The notes: generated by a model not told the origin, from the sequence alone. A stretch of 64,000 nt of DNA from Symsagittifera roscoffensis (GCF_963678635.1 NC_087062.1:95209845-95273844); one strand, 5' to 3'. Counted from the first letter of the stretch, positions 1 to 12,862 are shown. Translations and numbers: made by a program.

Positions 1-43
1 AGGCATGAGGAACTAAAATAATGATTTCATACCTTAGACTAAA

Positions 44-115
44 TGACAATTGGTCTAGAGGTTAGGATTGGTGGCTTTCACTCACAAGGCCCATGTTCGA
101 CTGCCGAACTTTGAA
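44..115 (+). pseudogene. tRNA-Glu-like type A copy, decayed
   Basis: TTGGTCTAGAGGTTAGGA (A box) and GTTCGACTGCC (damaged B box) are recognisable with a TTTCACT anticodon loop. The acceptor stem is lost and the T stem is unpaired. Confidence 0.5.
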
Positions 116-774
116 ATTTTTGCGTAACAAAGGAAACATAAGAAATCTATTCAAATTTCAATCAAAATTTATTTATTTCTCTTGATAACTCATCAAGGAT
201 ATGTTGAAGCAGTTATACCTATTCAATGACATTTTTTCTACGATAATGAAATTAAGCAAACAAAATCAGCATTTTAAGATCTTCGCGCTTCAAAGGCTTG
301 ATTTTAACATTGAAATCATAAATCAAACAACGAAAACTAATTTCTTTATTAAGGCAACATAAACACATAATAAGCTCAAATATATCCTAAGAGGCATAAA
401 GCTATTGCAAAAAATAATATGAAGTCCCGGTTGGTCTTGAGGTCAAGGCTTGTGGCTCTCAACAACATGATCCGGGTTCAGCTCACGTACTGAAAAAAGT
501 AATCACGGAACTAAAGACCATTAACTAGTATTAGTTCTACAAGCAACGTTTATTTCGTCCCTAGAACGCAAACTCTTATATCAACCAGGAAAATTTCCAA
601 ATCCTGGACGTGAACAATTGCCATTGCAACAATGCCTTTATATCAAATCCGATAAAAAATTATAACTCATCCGAATAAATGTGGTTTTTTATCGAAAAAA
701 CATCTCCCAACAATCTCCAATTAATCCTTAATGGCATAAAGAACCAAAACAATGATTTTATTCCTAAAGCTTCA

Positions 775-846
775 TCTCAGTTGGTCTAGAGGTTAGGATT
801 GGTGGCTTTCACCCACAAGGCCCATGTTCGACTGCCGAACTGTGAA
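775..846 (+). pseudogene. tRNA-Glu(TTC)-like type A copy, decayed
   Basis: The body is 72 nt with loop CTTTCAC (anticodon TTC). The T arm reads CCATGTTCGACTGCCGA, so the T stem cannot pair, and the acceptor (TCTCAGT/ACTGTGA) has a mismatch. Confidence 0.55.
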
Positions 847-1525
847 ATTTTTGCGTAACAAAGGACTCGTAAACATAGATCTATTCAAATTTCAATCAAA
901 ATTTATTTATTTCTCTTGATAACACATCAAGGATATCTTGAAGCAGCTATACCTATACTATGACGTTCTAGCAGTTTCTCTACGATAACGGAAATAAAGA
1001 AAGAAAATCGGCATTTTTAAGATCTTCACGCTTCAAAGGCTTGATTTTAACATTCAAATCATAAATCAAACAACGATAACTGTTTTCTCTACTAAAACAA
1101 CATGAACATATAATAACCTGACATAAATTCTTAGTAGCATAGAGCAACATTAAAGTTATAGCAAAATAAAAGATAACATACCAGTTGGCCTAGAGGCTAG
1201 GAAGTGTGGCTCAAAAACATGGCCCGGATTCAGCTCACGTACTGGGAAAGTGCAATCACGGAATTAAAGAACTTTAATTGGTATTATTTTCACAAGCAAA
1301 GTTTATATCGTCCTTAAAACAAAAACTTTTAAAACATCTGAGACATTTTTCAAATTTTGGACGTAAACACATGCAATTGCAACACTGCCTTCATACCAAA
1401 TCCGAGAAAACAAAACTGACACAAATCAACGTTTCCTTTATCGTAACAAAAAACCTCCAAACAATCTCCAACTAAACCTTAAAGGCATAATGAACTAAAA
1501 TAATGATTAATTACTAATGACTATA

Positions 1526-1597
1526 TCCCAGTTGGTCTAGCGGTTAGGATATATGGCTTTCACCCACAAGGCCAGGGTTCGACTCCCGGACTGTGAA
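1526..1597 (+). pseudogene. tRNA-Glu(TTC)-like type A copy, damaged
   Basis: TCCCAGT pairs with ACTGTGA except at one position. The anticodon stem (ATATGG/CCACAA) is broken and the T stem CAGGG/CCCGG has one mismatch. The loop still shows TTC. Confidence 0.5.
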
Positions 1598-2276
1598 CTT
1601 TTTGGGAACGAAATTCTAAAAAAAAACACTATTGAAATTTCAATCGAAACTTAGTAACTTCTCTTGATAACAGAACAAGGATATCCTGAAGCAGTTATAC
1701 CTATACAATGATATTTTATCAGGTTTTTACAAAAATGGAACTTAACAAATAAAATCGGCTATTCTAAGATCTTCACTCTTCAAAGGCTTGATTCTAATAT
1801 TCAAATCATAAATCAAACAACGAAAACTATTTTCATTATTAAAACAACACAAACACTTTGTAACCTCAAACAAATCCTTAGAGGTATAAAGCAATAATAA
1901 AGTAATTGCGAAATATCAGATAACATCTCAGTTGGTCAGGAGATTAGAACTTGTGGCTCTCAACCACAAGGTCCTGGTTCCACTCTCATACAGGGAAAGT
2001 GCAATCGCGGAATCAAAAAAATATATCAACTGGTAATATTTCCACGAGCCAAGTTTATTTCGTCCCTAGAACAGAAACTCTCACATCAGATGAGAAAATT
2101 TCCAAATCTTGGACTGAAACTTTTGCCATTGCAGCAATGCCTTTCTATCCAATCCGAGAAAAATAACTCATACAAATAAATGTTTCCTTTATCGAAATAA
2201 AAAACCTCCTACCAATCGCCTCTTAAACCTTAAAGGCAAAATGAACCAAAATACTGATTACACTCGAATGACCATA

Positions 2277-2330
2277 TCACAGTTGGTCTAGCGGCTAGAA
2301 TTTGTGCCTTTCACACACAAGGCCCGGGTG
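2277..2330 (+). pseudogene. 5' fragment of a type A tRNA-Glu copy
   Basis: The sequence matches a type A copy up to GGCCCGGGT and then stops inside the T arm, where an inverted piece of the array begins (2334 to 2427). No B box is left. Confidence 0.6.
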
Positions 2331-2333
2331 TAA

Positions 2334-2427
2334 ATGTTTCCATCGATAAAGGAAACATTTATTTGTATGAGTCATATTTTCTCGGATTCGGTAGAAAGGC
2401 ATTGCTGCAATGGCAAAAGTTCATGTC
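2334..2427 (-). repeat. inverted 94-bp piece of the array monomer
   Basis: This block is the reverse complement of the monomer segment that elsewhere runs from GACATGAACTTTTGCC to CTTTATCG. Its left end forms a hairpin with AAATGTTTCC facing GGAAACATTT around ATCGATAA. After it the array resumes in forward orientation in a partly duplicated monomer (2455 to 2640). Confidence 0.75.
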
Positions 2428-3143
2428 TGACTGAGTTAGTCAAAATCAAAAATAGGATTTCCTGAAGCAGTTATACCTATACAATGACATTTTATCAGGT
2501 TTTTACAAAAATGGAACTCAACAAATGAAATCGGTTATTCTAAGATCTTCACTCTTCAAAGGCTTGATTCTAATATTCAAAAATCAAAAATAGAACAGAA
2601 AAATGGAACTCAACAAATAAAATCGGCTATTCTAAGATCATCACGCTTCGAAGGATTGATTCTAACATTCAAATCATAAATCAAACAACGAAAACTGTTT
2701 TCTCTATTGAAACAACATAAACACTTTGTAACCTCAAATAAATCCAAAGAGGTATAAAGCAATAATAAAGTAATTGCGAAATATGGAATAACATCCCAGT
2801 TGGTCAGGAGATTAGAACTTGTGGCTCTCAACCACAAGGTCCGGGTTCGCCTCTCGTACAGGGCAAGTGCAATGGCGGAATTAAAAAAATAAATTAACTG
2901 GTAATATTTCCACGAGCGAAGTTTATTTCGTACCTAGAACAGAAACTCTAATATCAGATGAGAAAATTTCCAAATCTTGGACATGAACTTTTGCCATTGC
3001 AGCAATGCTTTTCTATCGAATCCGAGAAAATATGACTCATACAAATAAATGTTTCCTTTATCGAAAAAAAACCTCCTAGCAATCTCCTCTTAAACCTTAA
3101 AGGCATAATAAACCAAAATAATGATTACACATGATTGACCATA

Positions 3144-3215
3144 TCCCAGTTGGTCTAGCGGTTAGGATTTGTGGCTTTCACACACAAGGCCCGGGTTCGA
3201 CTCCCGGACTGGGAA
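3144..3215 (+). tRNA. tRNA-Glu (anticodon TTC), one anticodon-stem mismatch
   Basis: The acceptor stem TCCCAGT/ACTGGGA and T stem CCGGG/CCCGG are perfect; the A box TGGTCTAGCGG and B box GGTTCGACTCC are intact. The anticodon stem TGTGG/ACACA has one mismatch next to the loop (CTTTCAC, anticodon TTC). A T5 Pol III stop follows at 3217. It may be functional, but 3883, 6153 and 12123 are better candidates. Confidence 0.6.
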
Positions 3216-3882
3216 ATTTTTCCGTAACAAAAAATTCTGAAAAATTAAGAATTCTATTGAAATTTCAATAGAAACCTATTTATTTCTCTTGATAACACAA
3301 CAAGGATATTCTGAAGCAGTTACACTTATACAATGACGTTTTATCAGCTTTTTACAGAAATGGAACTCAACAAATAAGGGCGGCTATTTTAAGATCTTCA
3401 CTCTTCAAAGGCTTGATTCTAACATTCAAATCATGAATCAAACAATGAAAACTGTTTTCTCTATTAAAACAACATAAAAACGTATTAAGCTCAAATAAAC
3501 CCTAAGAGGTATAAAGCATTGATAAAGTTTTCGCGAAACAACAGATAAAATCCCATTTGGTCAAGAATTTGGGACTTGTGGCGCTCAACAAGGTCCGGGT
3601 TCGACTCTCATACAGAGAAAGTGCAATCGCGGAATGAAAAAAAAATTTTAACTGGTAAGTTCATTTCGTCCCTAGAACAGAAAATCTCATATCAGATGAG
3701 AAAATTTCCAGATCTTGGATGTAAACTTTTGCCATTGCAGCAATGCCTTTTGAGCGAGTCCGAGAAAATATAACTCATACAAATAATGTTTTCTTTATCG
3801 AAATAAAAAACCTCCTAGCAATCTCCTTTTAAGCTTTAAAGGCATAATGAACCAAAATAACGATTACATACGATAAACTATA

Positions 3883-3954
3883 TCCCAGTTGGTCTAGCGG
3901 CTAGGATTTGTGGCTTTCACCCACAAGGCCCGGGTTCGACTCCCGGACTGGGAA
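3883..3954 (+). tRNA. tRNA-Glu (anticodon TTC), intact
   Basis: All four stems pair: acceptor TCCCAGT/ACTGGGA, anticodon TGTGG/CCACA around loop CTTTCAC, and T stem CCGGG/CCCGG. The A box (TGGTCTAGCGG) and B box (GGTTCGACTCC) are canonical and a T5 Pol III stop starts at 3956. The body matches the usual eukaryotic tRNA-Glu layout. This is one of the few copies in the array expected to give a working tRNA. Confidence 0.85.
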
Positions 3955-4646
3955 ATTTTTGCGTAACAAAAAAATCTTAAAAATTAAGAATTCGTTTGAA
4001 ACTTCAATCGAAACTTATTTATTTCTCTTGATAACACAACAAGGACATCCTGAAGCAGTTATATTTATATAATGACATTTTAACAGCTTTTTACAGAAAT
4101 GGAACTCAACAAATAAGGGCGGCTATTTTATGATCTTCACTCTTCAAAGGCTTGATTCTAACATTCAAATCATGAATCAAACAATGAAAACTGTTTTCTC
4201 TATTAAAACAACATAAAAACGTATTAAGCTCAAATAAACCCTAAGAGGTATAAAACAATGATAAAGTTTTCGCGAAACAACGGATAACATCCCATTTGGT
4301 CAAGAATTTGGGACTTGTGGCGCTCAACAGCATGATCCGGTTTCGACTCTCGTACAGGGGAAAGTGCAATCAAAGAATTAAAAATGAATATCAACTGGTA
4401 AAATTTCTACTGGCAAAGTTTATTTCGTCCCTAGAACAGAAACTCTCATATCAGCTGAGAAAACTTCCAAAACTTGGACGTAAACCATTTCCATTGCAAC
4501 AAGGACTTGATATCGAATCCGAGAAAATAATTATAACTCATACGAATAAATTTGTCCTTTATCGAAAGAAAAAACCTCCCAACAATCTACAAATAAATCT
4601 AAATCGCATAAAGAACCAAAACAATGATTTAATCCCAAAAACATTA

Positions 4647-4718
4647 TCTCAGTTAGTCTAGAGGTTAGGATTGGTGGCCTTCACCCACAATGCCCCTGTT
4701 CGACTCACAAACGGTGAA
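4647..4718 (+). pseudogene. tRNA-Glu-like type A copy, decayed
   Basis: The A box is altered to TAGTCTAGAGG, the T arm (CCCTGTTCGACTCACAA) does not pair, and the acceptor 3' side reads ACGGTGA. Confidence 0.5.
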
Positions 4719-5400
4719 AGTTTTGCGTAACAAAGAAGTCGTAAACATAAAAAATCTATTAAAATTACAATCAAAATTTATTTATTTCTCTTGGTAACAC
4801 ATCAAGGATATCTTGAAGCAGCTATACCTATACTATGACGTTCTAGCAGTTTCTTTACGATAACGGAAATAAAGAAAGAAAATCGGCATTTTTAAGATCT
4901 TCACGCTTCAAAGGCTTGATTTTAACATTCAAATCATAAATCAAACAACGATGGATGTTTTCTCTACTAAAACAACATGAACATATAATAACCTGACATA
5001 AATTCTTAGTAGCATAGAGCAACATTAAAGTTATTGCAAAATAAAAGATAACATACCAGTTGGCCTAGAGGCTAGGACGTGTGGCTCAAAAACATGGCCC
5101 GGATTCAGCTCACGTACTGGGAAAGTGCAATCACGGAATTAAAGATACTTAATTGGTAATTTTTTCACAAGCAAAGTTTATATCGTCCTTAAAACAAAAA
5201 CTCTTAAAACATCTGAGAAATTTTTCAAATTTTGGACGTAAACACATGCAATTGCAACACTGCCTTCATACCAAATCCAAGAAAACAAAACTGACACAAA
5301 TCAACGTTTCCTTTATCGTAACACAAAACCTCCCAACAATCTCCAACAAAACCTTAAAGGCATAATGAACTAAAATAATGATTAGTTACTAAAGACTATA

Positions 5401-5472
5401 TCCCAGTTGGTCTAGCGGTTCGGATATATGGCTTTCACTCACAAGGCCAGGGTTCGACTCCCGGACTGGGAA
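5401..5472 (+). pseudogene. tRNA-Glu(TTC)-like type A copy, damaged
   Basis: The acceptor stem TCCCAGT/ACTGGGA is intact, but the anticodon stem (TATGG/TCACA) and T stem (CAGGG/CCCGG) are mismatched. It is a sister of the copy at 1526, and the surrounding monomers (about 900 to 1,600 and 4,780 to 5,480) are also close. Confidence 0.5.
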
Positions 5473-6152
5473 AATTTTGCGAACGAATTCTAAAAACTAA
5501 ACACTCTATTGAAGTTTCAATCGAAACTTAGTAATTTCTCTTGATAACACAACGAGGATATTCTGAAACAGTTATACCTATACAATGACATTTTATCAGG
5601 TTTTTACCAAAAATGGATCTCAACAAATAAAATCGGCTATTCTAAGATCATCACGCTTCGAAGGATTGATTCTAACATTCAAATCATAAATCAAACAACG
5701 AAAACTGTTTTCTCTATTGAAACAACATAAACACTTTGTAACCTCAAGTAAATCCAAAGAGGTATAAAGCAATAATAAAGTAATTGCGAAATATGGAATA
5801 ACATCCCAGTTGGTCAGGAGATTAGAACTTATGGCTCTCAACCACAAGGTCCGGGTTCGCCTCTCGTACAGGGAAAGTGCAATCGCGGAATTAAAAAAAT
5901 ATATTAACTGGTAATATTTCCACGAGCGAAGTTTATTTCGTACCTAGAACAGAAACTCTAATATCAGATGAGAAAATTTCTAAATCTTGGACATGAACTT
6001 TTGCCATTGCAGCAATGCCTTTCTATCGAATCCGAGAAAATATGACTCATACAAATAAATGTTTCCTTTATCGAAAAAAACCTCCTAGCAATCTCCTCTT
6101 AAACCTTAAAGGCATAATAAACCAAAAAAATGATTACACACGATTGACCATA

Positions 6153-6224
6153 TCCCAGTTGGTCTAGGGGATAGGATTTGTGGCTTTCACCCACAAGGCC
6201 CGGGTTCGATTCCCGGACTGGGAA
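6153..6224 (+). tRNA. tRNA-Glu (anticodon TTC), intact
   Basis: Acceptor, anticodon and T stems pair fully; the B box is GGTTCGATTCC. The D loop reads TCTAGGGGATAGG. A T5 stop starts at 6226. It is the TTC member of the first higher-order unit. Confidence 0.85.
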
Positions 6225-6892
6225 ATTTTTCCGTAACAAAAAATTCTGAAGAAATAAGAATTCTATTGAAATTTCAATAGAAACCTATTTATTTCTCTTG
6301 ATAACACAACAAGGATATTCTGAAGCAGTTACACCTATACAATGACATTTTAACAGCTTTTTACAGAAATGGAACTCAACAAATAAGGGCGGCTATTTTA
6401 TGATCTTCACTCTTCAAAGGCTTGATTCTAACATTCAAATCATGAATCAAACAATGAAAACTGTTTTCTCTATTAAAACAACATAAAAACGTATTAAGCT
6501 CAAATAAACCCTAAGAGGTATAAAGCAATGATAAAGTTTTCGCGAAACAACGGATAACATCCCATTTGGTCAAGAATTTGGGACTTGTGGCGCTCAACAA
6601 GGTCCGGGTTCGACTCTCATACAGGGAAAGTGCAATCGCGGAATTAAAAAAAAAATTTAACTGGTAAGTTCATTTCGTCCCTAGAACAGAAACTCTCATA
6701 TCAGATTAGAAAATTTCCAGATCTTGGACGTAAACTTTTGCCATTGCAGCAATGCCTTTTGAGCGAAATCGAGAAATTATAACTCATACAAATAAATGTT
6801 TCCTTTATCGAAATAAAAAACCTCCTAGCAATCTCCTTTTAAACTTTAAAGGCATAATGAGCCAAAATAACGATTACACGCGATTGATTATA

Positions 6893-6964
6893 CCACAATT
6901 GGTCTAGCGGTAAGGATTTGTGGTATTCACCCACAAGGCCCGGGCTCGACTCCCACACTCGGAA
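6893..6964 (+). pseudogene. degenerate tRNA-Glu-like monomer (TATTCAC loop)
   Basis: The universal T33 is replaced by A (loop TATTCAC), the B box T54 is C (GGCTCGACTCC), and the acceptor strands do not pair. Four near-identical relatives lie at 9137, 10621, 12863 and 15107, so the damage precedes their amplification. Confidence 0.7.
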
Positions 6965-7634
6965 ATATTTGCATAACAAAAATTTCTAAAAATTAAGAAT
7001 TCTATTGAAATTTCAATTGAAACTTATTTATTTCTCTTGATAACAGAACAAGGATATCCTGAAGCAGTTATACCTATACAATGATATTTTATCAAATTTT
7101 TACAAAAATGGAACTCAACAAATAAAATCGACTATTTTAAGATCTTCACTCTTCAAAGGCTTGATTCTATCATTCGAATCATAAATCAAACAACGAAAAC
7201 TGTTTTCTCTATTAAAACAACATAAACACTTATTAATCTCAAATGAATCCTAGGAGGTATAAAGAAGAAAAAAAAGCAAAATAAAATATAACATCCCAGT
7301 TGGCCAGGAGATTAGGATTTGTGGCTCTCAATCACATGGTCCGAGTTCGACTCTCGTGCAAAGAAAGTTCAATCGCAAAATCAAAAACATATATTCGTTT
7401 GTAAAATTTTTCGAGCAAAGTTTATTTCGCCCCTAGAACAGAATCTCTCATATCAAGAAAATTTCGAAATCTTGGAAACCATTGCCATTGCAACAATGCC
7501 TTTCTATCGAATCCGAGAAAATATGACTCATACAAATAAATGTTTCCTTTATCGAAAAAAAACCTCCTAGCAATCTCCTCTTAAACCTTAAAGGCATAAT
7601 AAACCAAAATAATGATTACACCCGATTGACCATA

Positions 7635-7706
7635 TCCCAGTTGGTCTAGCGGTTAGGATTTGTGGCTCTCACCCACAAGGCCCGGGTTCGACTCCCAAAC
7701 TGGGAA
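7635..7706 (+). pseudogene. tRNA-Glu(CTC)-like, T stem broken, no terminator
   Basis: Acceptor and anticodon stems are perfect around loop CTCTCAC (anticodon CTC). The 3' side of the T stem is CCCAA instead of CCCGG, losing two pairs, and the gene is followed by AAAAAGTTGCG with no T run. The same lesion is in the copies at 9878, 11362, 13604 and 16121. Confidence 0.7.
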
Positions 7707-8396
7707 AAAGTTGCGTAACCAAAAGTTAAATAAAAACAAAAAAGTTCTATTGAAATTTCAATCGAAACTTAATTATTTCTCTTGATAACACAACAAGGAT
7801 ATCCTGAAACAGTTATTACCTATACAATGACATTTTATCGATTTTTTACAAAAAAAATGGAACTCAACAGATAAAATTGGCTATTCTAAGATCATCACGC
7901 TTCGAAGGATTGATTCTAACATTCAAATCATAAATCAAACAACGAAAACTGTTTTCTCTATTGAAACAACATAAACACTTTGTAACCTCAAATAAATCCA
8001 AAGAGGTATAAAGCAATAATAAAGTAATTGCGAAATATGGAATAACATCCCAGTTGGTCAGGAGATTAGAACTTGTGGCTCTCAACCACAAGGTCCGGGT
8101 TCGCCTCTCGTACAGGGAAAGTGCAATCGCGGAATAAAAAAAACATATTAACTGGTAATATTTCCACGAGCGAAGTTTATTTCGTACCTAGAACAGAAAC
8201 TCTAAAATCAGATGAGAAAATTTCCAAATCTTGGACATGAACTTTTGCCATTGCAGCAATGCCTTTCTATCGAATCCGAGAAAATATGACTCATACAAAT
8301 AAATGTTTCCTTTATCGAAAAAAACCTCGTAGCAATCTCCTCTTAAACCTTAAAGGCATAATAAACCAAAAAAATGATTACACACGATTGACCATA

Positions 8397-8468
8397 TCCC
8401 AGTTGGTCTAGGGGTTAGGATTTGTGGCTTTCACCCACAAGGCCCGGGTTTGATTCCCGGACTGGGAA
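8397..8468 (+). tRNA. tRNA-Glu (TTC) with altered B box
   Basis: All stems pair and a T5 stop follows, but the T loop reads GGTTTGATTCC, so the nearly invariant C56 is T. This should weaken both the B box and the tRNA tertiary fold, so it may be a young pseudogene. It is otherwise very close to 6153. Confidence 0.45.
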
Positions 8469-9136
8469 ATTTTTCCGTAACAAAAAATTCTGAAAAAATA
8501 AGAATTCTATTGAAATTTCAATAGAAACCTATTTATTTCTCTTGATAACACAACAAGGATATTCTGAAGCAGTTACACCTATACAATGACATTTTAACAG
8601 CTTTTTACAGAAATGGAACTCAACAAATAAGGGCGGCTATTTTATGATCTTCACTCTTCAAAGGCTTGATTCTAACATTCAAATCATAAATCAAACAATG
8701 AAAACTGTTTTCTCTATTAAAACAACATAAAAACGTATTAAGCTCAAATAAACCCTAAGAGGTATAAAGCAATGATAAAGTTTTCGCGAAACAACGGATA
8801 ACATCCCATTTGGTCAAGAATTTGGGACTTGTGGCGCTCAACAAGGTCCGGGTTCGACTCTCATACAGGGAAAGTGCAATCGCGGAATTAAAAAAAAATT
8901 TTAACTGGTAAGTTCATTTCGTCCCTAGAACAGAAACTCTCATATCAGATTAGAAAATTTCCAGATCTTGGACGTAAACTTTTGCCATTGCAGCAATGCC
9001 TTTTGAGCGAATTCGAGAAATTATAACTCATACAAATAAATGTTTCCTTTATCGAAATAAAAAACCTCCTAGCAATCTCTTTTTAAACTTTAAAGGCATA
9101 ATGAGCCAAAATAACGATTACACGCGATTGATTATA

Positions 9137-9208
9137 CCACAATTGGTCTATCGGTAAGGATTTGTGGTATTCACCCACCAGGCCCGGGCTCGACTCCCGC
9201 ACTCGGAA
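9137..9208 (+). pseudogene. degenerate tRNA-Glu-like monomer
   Basis: Second higher-order copy of the 6893 class, with the same TATTCAC loop and GGCTCGACTCC box; here the A box has TCTATCGG. Confidence 0.7.
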
Positions 9209-9877
9209 ATATTTGCATAACGAAAATTTCTAAAAATTAAGAATTCTATTGAAATTTCAATTGAAACTTATTTATTTCTCTTGATAACAGAACAAGGATA
9301 TCCTGAAGCAGTTATACCTATACAATGATATTTTATCAAATTTTTACAAAAATGGAACTCAACAAATAAAATCGACTATTTTAAGATCTTCACTCTTCAA
9401 AGGCTTGATTCTATCATTCGAATCATAAATCAAACAACGAAAACTGTTTTCTCTATTAAAACAACATAAACACTTATTAATCTCAAATGAATCCTAGGAG
9501 GTATAAAGAAGAAAAAAAAGCAAAATAAAAGATAACATCCCAGTTGGCCAGGAGATTAGGATTTGTGGCTCTCAATCACATGGTCCGAGTTCGACTCTCG
9601 TGCAAAGAAAGTTCAATCGCAAAATCAAAAACATATATTCCTTTGTAAAATTTTTCGAGCAAAGTTTATTTCGCCCCTAGAACAGAATCTCTCATATCAA
9701 AAAAATTTCGAAATCTTGGAAACCATTGCCATTGCAACAATGCCTTTCTATCGAATCCGAGAAAATATGACTCATACAAATAAATGTTTCCTTTATCGAA
9801 AAAAACCTCCTAGCAATCTCCTCTTAAACCTTAAAGGTATAATAAACCAAAATAATGATTACACCCGATTGACCATA

Positions 9878-9949
9878 TCCCAGTTGGTCTAGCGGTTAGG
9901 ATTTGTGGCTCTCACCCACAAGGCCCGGGTTCGACTCCCAAACTGGGAA
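9878..9949 (+). pseudogene. tRNA-Glu(CTC)-like, T stem broken, no terminator
   Basis: Same class and same CCCAA lesion as 7635. The spacer after it turns into a TTC-type spacer near 10,060 to 10,085, a recombination junction. Confidence 0.7.
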
Positions 9950-10620
9950 AAAGTTGCGTAACCAAAATTTAAATAAAAACAAAAAAGTTCTATTGAAATT
10001 TCAATCGAAACTTAATTATTTCTCTTGATAACACAACAAGGATATCCTGAAACAGTTATTACCTATACAATGACATTTTAACAGCTTTTTACAGAAATGG
10101 AACTCAACAAATAAGGGCGGCTATTTTATGATCTTCACTCTTCAAAGGCTTGATTCTAACATTCAAATCATAAATCAAACAATGAAAACTGTTTTCTCTA
10201 TTAAAACAACATAAAAACGTATTAAGCTCAAATAAACCCTAAGAGGTATAAAGCAATGATAAAGTTTTCGCGAAACAACGGATAACATCCCATTTGGTCA
10301 AGAATTTGGGACTTGTGGCGCTCAACAAGGTCCGGGTTCGACTCTCATACAGGGAAAGTGCAATCGCGGAATTAAAAAAAAATTTTAACTGGTAAGTTCA
10401 TTTCGTCCCTAGAACAGAAACTCTCATATCAGATTAGAAAATTTCCAGATCTTGGACGTAAACTTTTGCCATTGCAGCAATGCCTTTTGAGCGAATTCGA
10501 GAAATTATAACTCATACAAATAAATGTTTCCTTTATCGAAATAAAAAACCTCCTAGCAATCTCTTTTTAAACTTTAAAGGCATAATGAGCCAAAATAACG
10601 ATTACACGCGATTGATTATA

Positions 10621-10692
10621 CCACAATTGGTCTATCGGTAAGGATTTGTGGTATTCACCCACAAGGCCCGGGCTCGACTCCCGCACTCGGAA
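10621..10692 (+). pseudogene. degenerate tRNA-Glu-like monomer
   Basis: Same class as 6893 and 9137. It directly follows the chimeric monomer, so the TTC copy expected about 740 bp upstream is missing. Confidence 0.7.
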
Positions 10693-11361
10693 ATATTTGC
10701 ATAACGAAAATTTCTAAAAATTAAGAATTCTATTGAAATTTCAATTGAAACTTATTTATTTCTCTTGATAACAGAACAAGGATATCCTGAAGCAGTTATA
10801 CCTATACAATGATATTTTATCAAATTTTTACAAAAATGGAACTCAACAAATAAAATCGACTATTTTAAGATCTTCACTCTTCAAAGGCTTGATTCTATCA
10901 TTCGAATCATAAATCAAACAACGAAAACTGTTTTCTCTATTAAAACAACATAAACACTTATTAATCCCAAATGAATCCTAGGAGGTATAAAGAAGAAAAA
11001 AAAGCAAAATAAAAGATAACATCCCAGTTGGCCAGGAGATTAGGATTTGTGGCTCTCAATCACATGGTCCGAGTTCGACTCTCGTGCAAAGAAAGTTCAA
11101 TCGCAAAATCAAAAACATATATTCCTTTGTAAAATTTTTCGAGCAAAGTTTATTTCGCCCCTAGAACAGAATCTCTCATATCAAGAAAATTTCGAAATCT
11201 TGGAAACCATTGCCATTGCAACAATGCCTTTCTATCGAATCCGAGAAAATATGACTCATACAAATAAATGTTTCCTTTATCGAAAAAAACCTCCTAGCAA
11301 TCTCCTCTTAAACCTTAAAGGTATAATAAACCAAAATAATGATTACACCCGATTGACCATA

Positions 11362-11433
11362 TCCCAGTTGGTCTAGCGGTTAGGATTTGTGGCTCTCACC
11401 CACAAGGCCCGGGTTCGACTCCCAAACTGGGAA
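11362..11433 (+). pseudogene. tRNA-Glu(CTC)-like, T stem broken, no terminator
   Basis: Same class as 7635: loop CTCTCAC, T stem 3' side CCCAA, and AAAAAGTTGCG downstream. Confidence 0.7.
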
Positions 11434-12122
11434 AAAGTTGCGTAACCAAAATTTAAATAAAAACAAAAAAGTTCTATTGAAATTTCAATCGAAACTTAAT
11501 TATTTCTCTTGATAACACAACAAGGATATCCTGAAACAGTTATTACCTATACAATGACATTTTATCGATTTTTTACAAAAAAATGGAACTCAACAAATAA
11601 AATCGGCTATTCTAAGATCATCACGCTTCGAAGGATTGATTCTAACATTCAAATCATAAATCAAACAACGAAAACTGTTTTCTCTATTGAAACAACATAA
11701 ACACTTTGTAACCTCAAATAAATCCAAAGAGGTATAAAGCAATAATAAAGTAATTGCGAAAGATGGAATAAAATCCCAGTTGGTCAGGAGATTAGAACTT
11801 GTGGCTCTCAACCACAAGGTCCGGGTTCGCCTCTCGTACAGGGAAAGTGCAATCGCGGAATAAAAAAAATATATTAACTGGTAATATTTCCACGAGCGAA
11901 GTTTATTTCGTACCTAGAACAGAAACTCTAATATCAGATGAGAAAATTTCCAAATCTTGGACTTGAACTTTAGCCATTGCAGCAATGCCTTTCTATCGAA
12001 TCCGAGAAAATATGACTCATACAAATAAATGTTTCCTTTATCGAAAAAAACCTCCTAGCAATCTCCTCTTAAACCTTAAAGGCATAATAAACCAAAAAAA
12101 TGATTACACACGATTGACCATA

Positions 12123-12194
12123 TCCCAGTTGGTCTAGGGATTAGGATTTGTGGCTTTCACCCACAAGGCCCGGGTTCGACTCCCGGACTGGGAA
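12123..12194 (+). tRNA. tRNA-Glu (anticodon TTC), intact
   Basis: Full pairing in acceptor (TCCCAGT/ACTGGGA), anticodon (TGTGG/CCACA) and T (CCGGG/CCCGG) stems, with B box GGTTCGACTCC. The D loop reads TCTAGGGATTAGG. A T5 stop starts at 12196. Confidence 0.85.
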
Positions 12195-12862
12195 ATTTTT
12201 CCGTAACAAAAAATTCTGAAAAAATAAGAATTCTATTGAAATTTCAATAGAAACCTATTTATTTCTCTTGATAACACAACAAGGATATTCTGAAGCAGTT
12301 ACACCTATACAATGACATTTTAACAGCTTTTTACAGAAATGGAACTCAACAAATAAGGGCGGCTATTTTATGATCTTCACTCTTCAAAGGCTTGATTCTA
12401 ACATTCAAATCATGAATCAAACAATGAAAACTGTTTTCTCTATTAAAACAACATAAAAACGTATTAAGCTCAAATAAACCCTAAGAGGTATAAAGCAATG
12501 ATAAAGTTTTCGCGAAACAACGGATAACATCCCATTTGGTCAAGAATTTGGGACTTGTGGCGCTCAACAAGGTCCGGGTTCGACTCTCATACAGGGAAAG
12601 TGCAATCGCGGAATTAAAAAAAAATTTTAACTGGTAAGTTCATTTCGTCCCTAGAACAGAAACTCTCATATCAGATTAGAAAATTTCCAGATCTTGGACG
12701 TAAACTTTTGCCATTGCAGCAATGCCTTTTGAGCGAATTCGAGAAATTATAACTCATACAAATAAATGTTTCCTTTATCGAAATAAAAAACCTCCTAGCA
12801 ATCTCCTTTTAAACTTTAAAGGCATAATGAGCCAAAATAACGATTACACGCGATTGATTATA

